From contig NZ_JBOIUB010000010.1 of the NCBI RefSeq assembly GCF_050749885.1, forward strand, positions 62,001 to 126,000: 64,000 bases of DNA, in the 5' to 3' direction. Of the stretch, positions 54,879 to 63,151 are shown piece by piece. Numbering within the stretch: position 1 is the first letter of the stretch; each line of letters begins with the position of its first letter. A program made the position numbers and the translations under genes. The notes under the pieces were generated by a model that made no database searches, had not been told where the DNA came from, and worked only from the letters and a program-made list of their open reading frames with translations. This stretch comes from Zooshikella sp050749885. GTDB lineage: Bacteria; Pseudomonadota; Gammaproteobacteria; Pseudomonadales; Zooshikellaceae.

Positions 54879-55550
54879 GAATTGGGAACCTCGTATTTAT
54901 GTTTGATGAAACCTAAGATGATTCGCTTTGGTTTAGCACCTGGTGATGTAGAGTGTATATGAAGCTGTTTGCATGATTACTTCATACAAGTAAGCAAATG
55001 GCTGATGATAGGCTATTTGTTTACAGCAATTCAGGTGACCATCAATTTTGCTACCATTAAGGGCGGGAAAGATACAGTGACTCACGTCTGAGAGCAAGCC
55101 CCAAATGCCTATTGATGCACTCCTTATTCAGACTACACTTAGCAGAAACATACGTCGTGGCTAAAGATGCAGGTTTTTAGCTAGAGCTCACCAAAAGTGT
55201 TAACAGCACCTTATATAGGAGTCATCTGCCTTGTCTTTTTGGTAAAACAATAGGCAAAAATAATGGGTCATTATAAAAAGTAAGACAAAAAAGGGTGGTT
55301 GATTGTAAAGAATTAGGCAGATGTTTCGTTACAAGGTAGAATACGGCCAATTTGCCTTTAGCAAATGAAGTAATTTTGTCATAGATAGGTTATACCCATC
55401 ACCAAGGGTATAAATATATGACATACAATGCATCTGCTAGAGAGGCTAACAGCAGCATATATTAAAACGCGTTGTTTTAAATTGTATGTTTACTGTTAAG
55501 TACCTTATATCTGGCGATGCTGTTTCGTTGATGTTGATTTGAGGTTATCC
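54879..55550. other. Divergent promoter region of hpt and upp
   Basis: 672 bases with no gene. It contains the inverted repeat TTATACCC/GGGTATAA at 55390-55413. I looked for a purine or PRPP riboswitch and saw none. Confidence 0.45.
55390..55413. repeat. TTATACCC inverted repeat upstream of upp
   Basis: TTATACCC-atcaccaa-GGGTATAA, about 140 bp before upp. The hairpin downstream of upp (56199-56219) uses the same TATACCC sequence. Confidence 0.5.
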
Positions 55551-56177
55551 ATGAGCGTCTTTGAAATAAAACATCCTCTTGTACAGCACAAGCTGGGCAT
55601 TATGCGAAATAAGAACATTAGTACTAAAGGGTTTCGCACGCTGGCAAGTGAAGTAGGATGTCTACTGACTTATGAAGCGACAAAAGATCTTCCTCTAGAA
55701 GACTACGAAACAGAAGGCTGGGCAGGACCTGTTAATGTAAAACAAATTAAAGGGAAAAAGATAACCGTTGTGCCTATTTTGAGAGCCGGTTTAGGTATGC
55801 TTGATGGCGTAATGGAGCTGATTCCAAGTGCTCGGGTCAGTGTGGTCGGCCTGTATCGTAATGAGGAAACCCTTGAACCTGTCCCTTACTTTGAAAAACT
55901 GGTGAGTGATCTTGATGAGCGTATGGCGTTAGTTATTGATCCCATGCTGGCAACGGGCGGTTCAATGATTGCGACAATTGACATGCTGAAGCAAAAAGGC
56001 TGTAAGGAAATACGTGTACTTGTTTTAGTTGCCGCACCAGAAGGTATTGAGCGTGTTATCAAGCTTCATCCAGATGTGACTATTTATACGGCTTCTGTCG
56101 ATACATGTTTGAATGAAAAAGGGTACATTCTTCCAGGATTGGGGGATGCTGGTGATAAGATTTTTGGAACCAAGTAA
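55551..56177 (+). CDS. upp: Uracil phosphoribosyltransferase
   Basis: 208 residues from the ATG at 55551 (GAGG six bases upstream; the frame has a TTG four codons earlier). Start MSVFEIKHPLVQHKLGIMR is typical. ITVVPILRAGLGMLDG, then VIDPMLATGGSMIATID (PRPP loop), LVLVAAPEGIERV and YILPGLGDAGDKIFGTK at the C-terminus are family signatures. It converts uracil and PRPP to UMP. Full length. Confidence 0.98.
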   Translation: MSVFEIKHPLVQHKLGIMRNKNISTKGFRTLASEVGCLLTYEATKDLPLEDYETEGWAGPVNVKQIKGKKITVVPILRAGLGMLDGVMELIPSARVSVVGLYRNEETLEPVPYFEKLVSDLDERMALVIDPMLATGGSMIATIDMLKQKGCKEIRVLVLVAAPEGIERVIKLHPDVTIYTASVDTCLNEKGYILPGLGDAGDKIFGTK

Positions 56178-56198
56178 ATATATACCCACAGTGAAGGA

Positions 56199-56219
56199 TA
56201 TACCCCTTCTGGGGGTATA
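56199..56219 (+). terminator. Hairpin after upp
   Basis: TATACCCC-ttct-GGGGGTATA, 20 bp after the upp stop. Followed by A's rather than T's, so termination is likely but not canonical. Confidence 0.5.
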
Positions 56220-56317
56220 AAAAGGATTTGCGAAGGATATGTCGTCGAATTTGGCTGTTAGCACTATACTTTAGGATCGATTAGACAATCTACTGATCTG
56301 CCATGGAGGGTGTTGAT

Positions 56318-56692
56318 ATGCAAAAATTTGGGGTGTTATATATTGGATTGCTTTGGTGTTTGTCATCGATTGTTCAGGCCGACATTGCGTTTCGCGTAAA
56401 CGGTGAAGATCTCGTTGCCAATAATAATGATGTTCTTTTTGCAGAACTAAATAAGGATAACTTTAATGGTCCTGTCATTGACATTGAACTAACAGATGAG
56501 TTTGGACAAAAGCTAGCTCGCTTCACGAGGAAGCACTTAGGGCAACGGATGTCAATCACCATTGATGGCACACTGGTAAGTGCGGGCACTAAGATTAGAG
56601 AAAAAATAGGACAGAAACTCACGGTAACAGGTTTGTCTGAGCAAGAAGCATCTCGCATTTTACAGTCTTTGCTGACGGCTTCAGAAAGTTAG
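56318..56692 (+). CDS. Small secreted protein resembling the SecD P1-head domain
   Basis: 124 residues from the ATG at 56318 (GGAGG with good spacing; an earlier ATG adds five residues). Signal peptide about 1-21 (VLYIGLLWCLSSIVQA). The mature part contains FNGPVIDIELTDEFGQKLARFT, then GQRMSITIDGTLVSAGTKIREKIGQ and GLSEQEASRIL, the exact order seen in the P1 head of SecD (substrate-binding periplasmic domain). Free-standing versions are known in several gammaproteobacteria, but their role is unclear. Confidence 0.75.
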   Translation: MQKFGVLYIGLLWCLSSIVQADIAFRVNGEDLVANNNDVLFAELNKDNFNGPVIDIELTDEFGQKLARFTRKHLGQRMSITIDGTLVSAGTKIREKIGQKLTVTGLSEQEASRILQSLLTASES

Positions 56693-57040
56693 TTGTTGTT
56701 GAATGTGAAGTGTTATTGGGCGCTAATCCTTAATGTAATGCTTAATACAATAAGAGTTAAGTTATTTGCCAATAGGCAGTATAGCGCCCTTCGAACACGC
56801 CGTTAATCCTTCCCTAAAGGCTTGGTTGCTGCATCCTTGTGGTAACACATTTATCTCTGCTATAAACGATTTCCTTCATACCACAATAAAAGCCATAGAA
56901 TAATCATTAAACGGGCTCTATCAGAGAGTTCTACCTATCGCTATTATAGGTGTTATGCTTCGTTTATAGTGCACTATAAAATTGTTCAATAAAAAATGTA
57001 CCCTTCACTTTGTGCATAAAACATAAAAGGCAATAATGCC
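56693..57040. other. Intergenic region with repeat C
   Basis: 348 bases. It carries an inverted, degenerate copy of the structured repeat at 56789-56840. No gene. Confidence 0.55.
56789..56840. repeat. Structured intergenic repeat, copy C (inverted)
   Basis: Positions 56789-56815 match the complement of 30875-30901 at 26 of 27 bases; weaker matching continues through the hairpin core (GCT, TGC-GC, TCC). This shows the family is dispersed, not only tandem. Confidence 0.7.
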
Positions 57041-58363
57041 ATGGAAGAACAAAATAAAAATATCAAGCGAGAAGCTTACTGGATGGGTTATACCGCGAAT
57101 CAACATTTTAAAGCACATCCTCGTCTTCTGGAAAAAGCCAAAGGGATGCACTATTGGACTCCAGAAGGAAAACAGATTCTTGATGCCACAGCAGGACTTT
57201 GGTGTGTAAATGCGGGACATAACCGTGAAAAAATTGTTGCGGCGGTACAACAACAAGTGGCCACATTAGATTATGCACCTGCTTTTCAAATGGGACACCC
57301 GAAAGCATTTGAACTTGCTGAAAAGCTTATAGCTATAACCCCTGAAGATTTAAACCATGTGTTTTTTACCAACTCTGGCTCAGAATCCGTTGATACCGCA
57401 TTAAAAATAGCATTAGCTTATCATCAGTTAACAGGAGAGGGGAGAAGAACCCGCTTAATTGGCCGTGAACGAGCTTACCATGGTGTGAACTTTGGTGGTG
57501 TGTCTGTGGGAGGGATTTCAGCTAATCGGAAACTGTTTCCAAACTTGTTGGCGCAAGTTGATCATTTACCTCATACCCATGATTTAGCGCGTAATCAATT
57601 TAGTCTGGGGCAACCTGTTTATGGTGTTGAAAAAGCGGATCAGCTTGAACAGATACTCCTTTTACATGATCCATCAACCGTCGCTGCAGTTATAATAGAA
57701 CCTGTTGCAGGTTCAACAGGGGTATTAGTCCCACCAGTAAACTATTTACAACGAATACGTGAAATATGTAACCAGTACGATGTGCTTTTAATTTTTGATG
57801 AAGTCATTACGGGGTTTGGACGTTTAGGTAAGCCTTTTGCAGCAAACTACTTTAGCGTTACTCCTGACATAATGGTGACAGCCAAAGGTTTAACGAATGG
57901 TACCGTGCCAATGGGCGCTGTTTTTGTCAGTGATAAAATACATAATGCTTTTCACCAAGATGACCCCATGGCAATAAATTTTTATCACGGGTATACATAC
58001 TCGGCACATCCAGTAGCGTGTGCCGCTGCTTTAGGCACATTAGAAACCTATCATGATGAAAACTTATTATATAGAGCTGCAGAACTTGCAGATTATTGGC
58101 AGGAAGGTTTGCATAGTTTGGCTGACTCACCTTATGTCATTGATATTCGTAATCTGGGTTTGGTTGGTGCGATTGAGTTAGAGCCGCAAAAAAATAAGCC
58201 TACTAAACGCGCTTTTCAAGCTTATCTTGATGCCTTTGAACAAGGCGTATTGATTCGTACGACAGGTGATATTATTGCTTTATCTCCTCCATTGATTATT
58301 TCACGAGCAGAAATTGACCAGATACTTTCAACGTTAAAAAAAGTACTGCAGCAGCTTTCTTGA
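57041..58363 (+). CDS. Omega-amino acid:pyruvate aminotransferase (class III)
   Basis: 440 residues. Start MEEQNKNIKREAYWMGYTANQHFK, then LDATAGLWCVNAGHNR, FTNSGSESVDTALKIA, YHGVNFGG and IIEPVAGSTGVLVPP. FDEVITGFGRLG carries the aspartate to the cofactor nitrogen and TAKGLTNG the PLP lysine (K282). This combination fits beta-alanine/omega-amino acid:pyruvate transaminases. It probably moves amino groups from beta-alanine, GABA or similar amines to pyruvate. An AAAGG ribosome site precedes it. An aldehyde dehydrogenase nearby could oxidise the semialdehyde, but it is on the other strand. Confidence 0.9.
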   Translation: MEEQNKNIKREAYWMGYTANQHFKAHPRLLEKAKGMHYWTPEGKQILDATAGLWCVNAGHNREKIVAAVQQQVATLDYAPAFQMGHPKAFELAEKLIAITPEDLNHVFFTNSGSESVDTALKIALAYHQLTGEGRRTRLIGRERAYHGVNFGGVSVGGISANRKLFPNLLAQVDHLPHTHDLARNQFSLGQPVYGVEKADQLEQILLLHDPSTVAAVIIEPVAGSTGVLVPPVNYLQRIREICNQYDVLLIFDEVITGFGRLGKPFAANYFSVTPDIMVTAKGLTNGTVPMGAVFVSDKIHNAFHQDDPMAINFYHGYTYSAHPVACAAALGTLETYHDENLLYRAAELADYWQEGLHSLADSPYVIDIRNLGLVGAIELEPQKNKPTKRAFQAYLDAFEQGVLIRTTGDIIALSPPLIISRAEIDQILSTLKKVLQQLS

Positions 58364-58447
58364 TAAGTATTGCTCTATGAATACAGTGAATAAAATCATT
58401 TGTATAAATTATTCCTGCTCCTGTTGAAGCAAATAAAAAGGGTGACA

Positions 58448-58495
58448 ATGAAAACATTAATTTTTAAGTTATCGATGTGTATCAGTCTTTTTTAA
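58448..58495 (+). other. 15-codon mini-ORF with ribosome site
   Basis: AAGGGTGACA precedes an ATG encoding MKTLIFKLSMCISLF then stop. It resembles the beginning of a signal peptide, so it could be a decayed secreted-protein gene or a leader peptide of the nitroreductase gene. Confidence 0.25.
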
Positions 58496-58610
58496 AACAT
58501 CATTGTGTATTCGGTAGCTCGATTAGGTTCTTCCTTTGAACTTACTATACTAATCCAGAAACGGATAAACAGTTTCCCAATAACAGCTGTAAAAACCCAA
58601 AAGGAATTAG

Positions 58611-59276
58611 ATGATGAAACCAGCGCCATTTATCCCTTTGACCTTCACTGAGTACTTGCCTGAAGACATGCTTTTACGTTCGCGTGAGTTTTACCAGCTT
58701 ATTAAGCAACGCCGTACTGTCAGAGATTTTTCATCAAGACCTGTTGCTCGGGAGATTATTGATAATGCAATTTTATCTGCTGGCTCTGCGCCCAGTGGTG
58801 CCAATAAACAACCCTGGCACTTTGTTGTTGTAAGCAGTGAAGAAGTCAAAAGGGAAATTCGTCAGGCGGCAGAAGCTGAAGAGAAAGCCTTTTATCAACA
58901 CCGTGCATCTGAAGAGTGGCTAGACGCTTTAGCACCTTTAGGTACAGATGAACACAAGCCCTTTTTGGAAACAGCGCCTTACTTGATTGCGGTGTTTCTT
59001 AAGAAGTTTACTTATCATGAAGCGCAAAAACAGAAAAATTATTACACGGCGGAATCTGTGGGTATTGCATGTGGAATGCTCATAACAGCTTTACATTATT
59101 CTGGTCTGGCAACATTGACACATACCCCAAGTCCAATGAAATTTCTAAATACCATTTTGCAGCGGCCGTTAGATGAGCGTCCCTTTCTTTTACTTGTTAC
59201 TGGATATCCTGCAGAACAGGCTGAAGTACCCAATATTCAAAAATATTCTCTGTCTGAAGTGTGTGACTATATTTAG
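58611..59276 (+). CDS. Nitroreductase family flavoprotein, iodotyrosine-deiodinase-like
   Basis: 221 residues. FMN-binding marks: IKQRRTVRDFSSRP, APSGANKQPWHFVVV and YTAESVGIACGMLITALHY with GLATLTHTP. A lid segment with AEEKAFYQHRASEEWLDAL followed by ETAPYLIAVF resembles the iodotyrosine deiodinase branch, where Glu and Tyr in the lid bind the substrate. It probably performs flavin-dependent reductive dehalogenation or reduction of small aromatics. AAGGA precedes the double start ATGATG. It stands 247 bp from the aminotransferase. Confidence 0.85.
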   Translation: MMKPAPFIPLTFTEYLPEDMLLRSREFYQLIKQRRTVRDFSSRPVAREIIDNAILSAGSAPSGANKQPWHFVVVSSEEVKREIRQAAEAEEKAFYQHRASEEWLDALAPLGTDEHKPFLETAPYLIAVFLKKFTYHEAQKQKNYYTAESVGIACGMLITALHYSGLATLTHTPSPMKFLNTILQRPLDERPFLLLVTGYPAEQAEVPNIQKYSLSEVCDYI

Positions 59277-59294
59277 TACCCCTCACCTCACTCT

Positions 59295-59332
59295 ATAATC
59301 ACCCTCTCATATTTAGCCGAAAGGGTGATTAT
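59295..59332. terminator. Bidirectional terminator hairpin
   Basis: ATAATCACCC (59295-59304) pairs with GGGTGATTAT (59323-59332), followed by TTTC, between convergent genes. Confidence 0.75.
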
Positions 59333-59360
59333 TTTCGCCCGGCAAATAGTTTTATTAGTG

Positions 59361-60887
59361 CTAATCACCTCTATTCTGTTGTGACGTTTTTTCTAGCTTG
59401 CCTCCTACCAATGCCAGTTTGATATATTTTAACCAGCCTTTACTAAACAGTGCATCAATTAGCTCGCCAAATAGCTGATATTTTTTTAAGGTATATGGAT
59501 ACCAGTTAGGTTCTTTTTTCCCACTTTGCTTATCAATAATAATGGCTTTACTGCGAGTAAAGGCTAATAAGCCTTCTTCGCCTTTCCCTCGTCCAAAGCC
59601 ACTTTCTTTAACACCACCGAAGGGTAAAGCAGGGTTTCCTTCTGTCAGCATTACATTGTTAATTGATACTGCACCCGTTTGTAGCGCATGGCTGACACGT
59701 TTAGCTCGTTTCAGGTCTTTACTCCATACACTGGCACTGAGTCCATAAGAACTTTGATTCACTAGCCGAATAATTTCATCCTCACTATCGAAAGGGATGG
59801 CACAAACGACGGGACCAAATGTTTCCTCTTGCATAATTAACATGTCTTCATTGACATCAGTGATGAGGGTAGGGGGGATCAGTCGGCTGGTTGAAGAAAT
59901 CGCTTGCCCAACACTAAATAACATTGCACCTTTACGTTTTGCGTCGTCTAAATGTTCTTGAATAATTTCTGCTTGAAAACTTGTTGTGATAGCACCTACA
60001 TCCGCATTTCCCTGGTCACCGGTATTAATCACCAATTGTTCCATTGCTTGCTTAAATTGGGTGATAAAGGGGTTAAAAATAGCACGTTGTATATACAGTA
60101 ATTCTACTGATGTACAGGATTGACCCGCATTAGTCATGGCCCCCCAAAGTGCACCTGCTACGGTGCGTTGAAGGTTAACATCTTCAAACACAATCATTGG
60201 GTCTTTACCACCCAGCTCAACATCTACCGGAATTAACAGTTCACTGGCATGACGCAGAATTTTTTTGCCGGTCACTGTACTGCCTGTAAAGAAAATTTTA
60301 TCTGGTCTCGCATCAATCAATTCTTGACCAATAACACCATCACCATACATGACGTGTATGCATGACGCCAATAACGGCGCAGCGGCAAAAATACGTTCGA
60401 GTAAACCTGGCATCGGTGTATGTTCAGAGGGTTTTATGATTACGCTGTTCCCTGCTAAAAAAGCCCCAATGGCAAAGGTTAAACTGATATGTAATGGGTA
60501 ATTCCAAGGGACGATTAATAGAATAACACCATAGGGTTCGTGTCGAATGCGTGATGATTTACCAAGAAGCGTAACAGGTGTATGTACTTTTTTTTCAGCA
60601 AGAATGCGATTTGCATTACTGCAGTTCCAGTGTAAATTATCCAGAACGCCTAAAATTTCAGAGACAAGTGCATCAGTACGTGTTTTACCTGTGGCCTGTG
60701 TTAATTCATCAGTGATACTTTCTCGGTTTATGCGAATATACTCAATGACACGTTTAACTTCTGTAATGCGTTGTTTAATGGAATACACCTGAATATGTTG
60801 AACCGCATGACGGGCTTGTTGCATAACCTGCTCAGGTGATAGGGATGTTCCATCTTGAGTGGTTGTAGATGAAGAGTATTTAAGCAT
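59361..60887 (-). CDS. Aldehyde dehydrogenase (coniferyl/fatty-aldehyde type)
   Basis: 508 residues from the ATG at 60887, chosen because AAGGA lies upstream; a TTG six codons earlier is weaker. VPWNYPLHISL, FTGSTVTGKKIL, VELGGKDPMIV (general-base Glu) and the catalytic cysteine in NAGQSCTS (C258), with EETFGPV and LPFGGVKESGFG, are all present. The C-terminal 60 residues extend past the core (PYTLKKYQLFGELIDALF; WLKYIKLALV) and may attach to membrane, as in fatty or coniferyl aldehyde dehydrogenases. It is downstream of the GMC genes and would oxidise the aldehyde they make. Confidence 0.9.
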   Translation of the reverse strand: MLKYSSSTTTQDGTSLSPEQVMQQARHAVQHIQVYSIKQRITEVKRVIEYIRINRESITDELTQATGKTRTDALVSEILGVLDNLHWNCSNANRILAEKKVHTPVTLLGKSSRIRHEPYGVILLIVPWNYPLHISLTFAIGAFLAGNSVIIKPSEHTPMPGLLERIFAAAPLLASCIHVMYGDGVIGQELIDARPDKIFFTGSTVTGKKILRHASELLIPVDVELGGKDPMIVFEDVNLQRTVAGALWGAMTNAGQSCTSVELLYIQRAIFNPFITQFKQAMEQLVINTGDQGNADVGAITTSFQAEIIQEHLDDAKRKGAMLFSVGQAISSTSRLIPPTLITDVNEDMLIMQEETFGPVVCAIPFDSEDEIIRLVNQSSYGLSASVWSKDLKRAKRVSHALQTGAVSINNVMLTEGNPALPFGGVKESGFGRGKGEEGLLAFTRSKAIIIDKQSGKKEPNWYPYTLKKYQLFGELIDALFSKGWLKYIKLALVGGKLEKTSQQNRGD

Positions 60888-60926
60888 TGAGCAATCCTTG
60901 GTCAAGAACTTAGATAACTTTTAGTC

Positions 60927-61379
60927 TTACTGGTGAAGGGTAATGTCCTCTTGAATTTTAGTTTTAGCTGGCTCGTCAATAGGCTTAGGCGGTGTAACCT
61001 GATAACCTATTTTGCTATGGACACTACTGTATTCATTAAAATCTGTCGATAAACCTGAGTAGTATAAGGACATCAGGAGTCCTTTTGTGGCAAATTCAAA
61101 CTGTCGAAAAGGGGTTCCTAGTACACCAGGCAGTTTGGCGAGTTTTAAAAGCCCTGGTAATAATATGTTTAATAATTGCTTTGGAATGATACTAAAAACA
61201 GTTAATAATTTACGGAGTGCATTTACATCATCAGGGTGAGTTGCTTGTAAGACAGTATCAATTTGGTATAAGCAACCTGTTGATGAAAAGTTAGGTAAAC
61301 TATTATCCCCAGGAATTAAAATGTCACCCATTTTTTTAAGCGTATTCAGTTGATGTTGCTGCAGGTACTTGGATGTCAT
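60927..61379 (-). CDS. Gluconate 2-dehydrogenase subunit 3-like protein
   Basis: 150 residues, no twin-arginine or Sec signal. LKKMGDILIPGDNSLPNFSSTG resembles the conserved start of the subunit-3 family (PF13618), small partners of GMC flavoproteins that help assemble or anchor them. A hydrophobic helix lies around 62-80. It overlaps the GMC gene by 44 bases and is followed by the ALDH gene, so all three are one operon. An alternative start at 61328 would avoid the overlap but lose the conserved opening. Confidence 0.68.
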   Translation of the reverse strand: MTSKYLQQHQLNTLKKMGDILIPGDNSLPNFSSTGCLYQIDTVLQATHPDDVNALRKLLTVFSIIPKQLLNILLPGLLKLAKLPGVLGTPFRQFEFATKGLLMSLYYSGLSTDFNEYSSVHSKIGYQVTPPKPIDEPAKTKIQEDITLHQ

Positions 61380-62778
61380 TAGTCGTCTTCTGTATAGTAG
61401 TATGCTGACTCAGCAGGAACTGACTTGCTCTATGAGCAAGTGCCATAATGGTTAGTGATGGATTAATACCTGGCGCGACAGGAAATATGGAGCCATCAAC
61501 AATAGAAAGACGTTGCTCACCCCATACGCCAAACTGTTCATTTACTACAGATGATTGAATATGATTACCCATAGCACAACCGCCCATTAAGTGTAGCCCA
61601 ATAGGATAAGTGGGTTGTTCTTTAAGTACAGCATTAAATTGATCGAATATTTCAAAAACGACGTCTTTTCCGCTATTGGCTTTTTGCTGATCGCTGTCAC
61701 TTAATGTTTTACTAATAGCAAGTCGATTATTTTTTAGGGTAATAAGGCCTGGAAACTCATCACGAATCGCCACTTCTATACAGGCTAAATGCCGAAATTT
61801 TTGCATAAAAGCCTGGTGATCAATACCATAACCTGATTTTAGTAGTGCAATGCCAATAGGGCGTGCAAAAACATTTTCAAGCTTAAAACCCAATTTACGA
61901 AAGCGGGTATCGGTTGATTTAATGCCCTGAAAGTTTCCTAAATGTGCATCTACAGGCTCTTTGCACTGGGCTAAATACATAAACTGAGGATGACAGTAAA
62001 ATCCTTTACCAAGCGCAGGTAGTTTTTTTGCAAAGCCCGTTCGTAAAAGCACTTCAGTAGTACCTAGTGCTCCTGCCGCTAATATACAATGACGTGCGTT
62101 AATAACTTTGGGACCTGTTATATGATTTCCATAAATGGAAATCATGTTTTTCCCTGGAATAATATTGGTTACATAATACTGGCTTATTAGCTTGAGTTTT
62201 TGTCTTAAAGCCAGTTTAAGAAAGGTGGTCGGCATACTTTGCTTTGAGTTTCTGTTACATCCACCCAGGCAAACAATACAGTCCATATTATTACAATGAG
62301 ATTGTCCGCGTTGTAGTGGAGCATAATCAAGCTTTAGTTTTTCAAAGCCATTCGCATAGAGTTTTGCATTGTTATTCCAATGCGATTCGGTAATCGTTTG
62401 TATAGAAAGTTGTTGTTCTATTGCCGAGTAATGCGAATGCATTACTTCATTAGTGAACCAGGTTACATCACTGCTTTGTTTGAACAGATTCCAGGCAAAG
62501 GTATCAAAACGATCAAGCAGACATTGGTTTATGACTGTACCACCTCCAACCGTTTTGCCTCGCAATAAAATCAGATTGGCTTGCGTATTAAGATCAGCAC
62601 CACCATGCCACATAAGTTGGCTGTTAGCGGTAAGTTCATCTGTAGGGTATTCACCAGGGAAAAAAGACTTACCTGCTTCAATTAAACAGACATTCGCTCC
62701 CGCTTGCGTCAGATAAAACGAAAGCACACTTCCGGCTGCGCCAGAACCTACGATTACAAAATCAAATAGCTCATTCAT
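61336..62778 (-). CDS. GMC-family FAD oxidoreductase (alcohol dehydrogenase)
   Basis: 480 residues from the ATG at 62778, chosen because AAGGA precedes it; 13 codons upstream are open. FAD-binding VIVGSGAAGS (about 8-17) and LIEAG, then TVGGGTVINQC, CIVCLGGCNRNSKQ (cysteine cluster), LAAGALGTTEVLL, GLHLMGGCAMG and the C-terminal VDGSIFPVAPGINPSLTIMALA. It oxidises primary alcohols, probably long-chain or aromatic, with the subunit-3-like partner and the ALDH forming an alcohol-to-acid pathway. The four-cysteine region (CNNMDCIVCLGGC) is unusual and could bind metal or form disulphides. Confidence 0.88.
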   Translation of the reverse strand: MNELFDFVIVGSGAAGSVLSFYLTQAGANVCLIEAGKSFFPGEYPTDELTANSQLMWHGGADLNTQANLILLRGKTVGGGTVINQCLLDRFDTFAWNLFKQSSDVTWFTNEVMHSHYSAIEQQLSIQTITESHWNNNAKLYANGFEKLKLDYAPLQRGQSHCNNMDCIVCLGGCNRNSKQSMPTTFLKLALRQKLKLISQYYVTNIIPGKNMISIYGNHITGPKVINARHCILAAGALGTTEVLLRTGFAKKLPALGKGFYCHPQFMYLAQCKEPVDAHLGNFQGIKSTDTRFRKLGFKLENVFARPIGIALLKSGYGIDHQAFMQKFRHLACIEVAIRDEFPGLITLKNNRLAISKTLSDSDQQKANSGKDVVFEIFDQFNAVLKEQPTYPIGLHLMGGCAMGNHIQSSVVNEQFGVWGEQRLSIVDGSIFPVAPGINPSLTIMALAHRASQFLLSQHTTIQKTTNDIQVPAATSTEYA

Positions 62779-63078
62779 GAGGTTAATGTCCTTATTTTTA
62801 TTCTTAGCTGAGGACATTGGAGTATATTACTACAGCTTTATTGCATTAATAAGTTGAAGTAATAAAGAATAATAAAGTAATTGTGAAAATAATAGTTAAG
62901 TTATATTTAATTTTTATTAAATGAAATGGTGTTTTTTAATTTGTTTGTTGGTTTTTGTATTTTTGAATTGTCGATAAAAAATCTTTGTGTTTCAGGAGTT
63001 TATCACAAACGAATTGACTGACTGGTTTTTGTTTTTTTGTTTTTACTATCTGTATGAAAAAAATAGAAAAAAATAAAT
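62779..63078. other. Intergenic region before the last PEP-CTERM gene
   Basis: About 300 very AT-rich bases between the leftward GMC operon and the rightward PEP-CTERM gene, with divergent promoters. No gene seen. Confidence 0.45.
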
Positions 63079-63093
63079 TGGCATTATCTATGC
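63079..63093 (+). promoter_or_regulatory. Sigma-54 promoter-like element
   Basis: TGGCAT-TATCT-ATGC keeps the GG-N10-GC spacing of sigma-54 (-24/-12) promoters and lies about 60 bp before the ATG. The other PEP-CTERM gene has a matching TGGCAT element at 32757. RpoN with PrsK/PrsR controls PEP-CTERM genes in several bacteria. Confidence 0.55.
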
Positions 63094-63151
63094 GTTCTTA
63101 GCCAGTGAGAATTGCTTTTGGATATTTTTTTTGTGTTGATGGGAGGGTTTG

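Noticed and set aside
54879..55550. Purine or PRPP riboswitch before hpt/upp
   Set aside because: No conserved aptamer core is visible in either direction.
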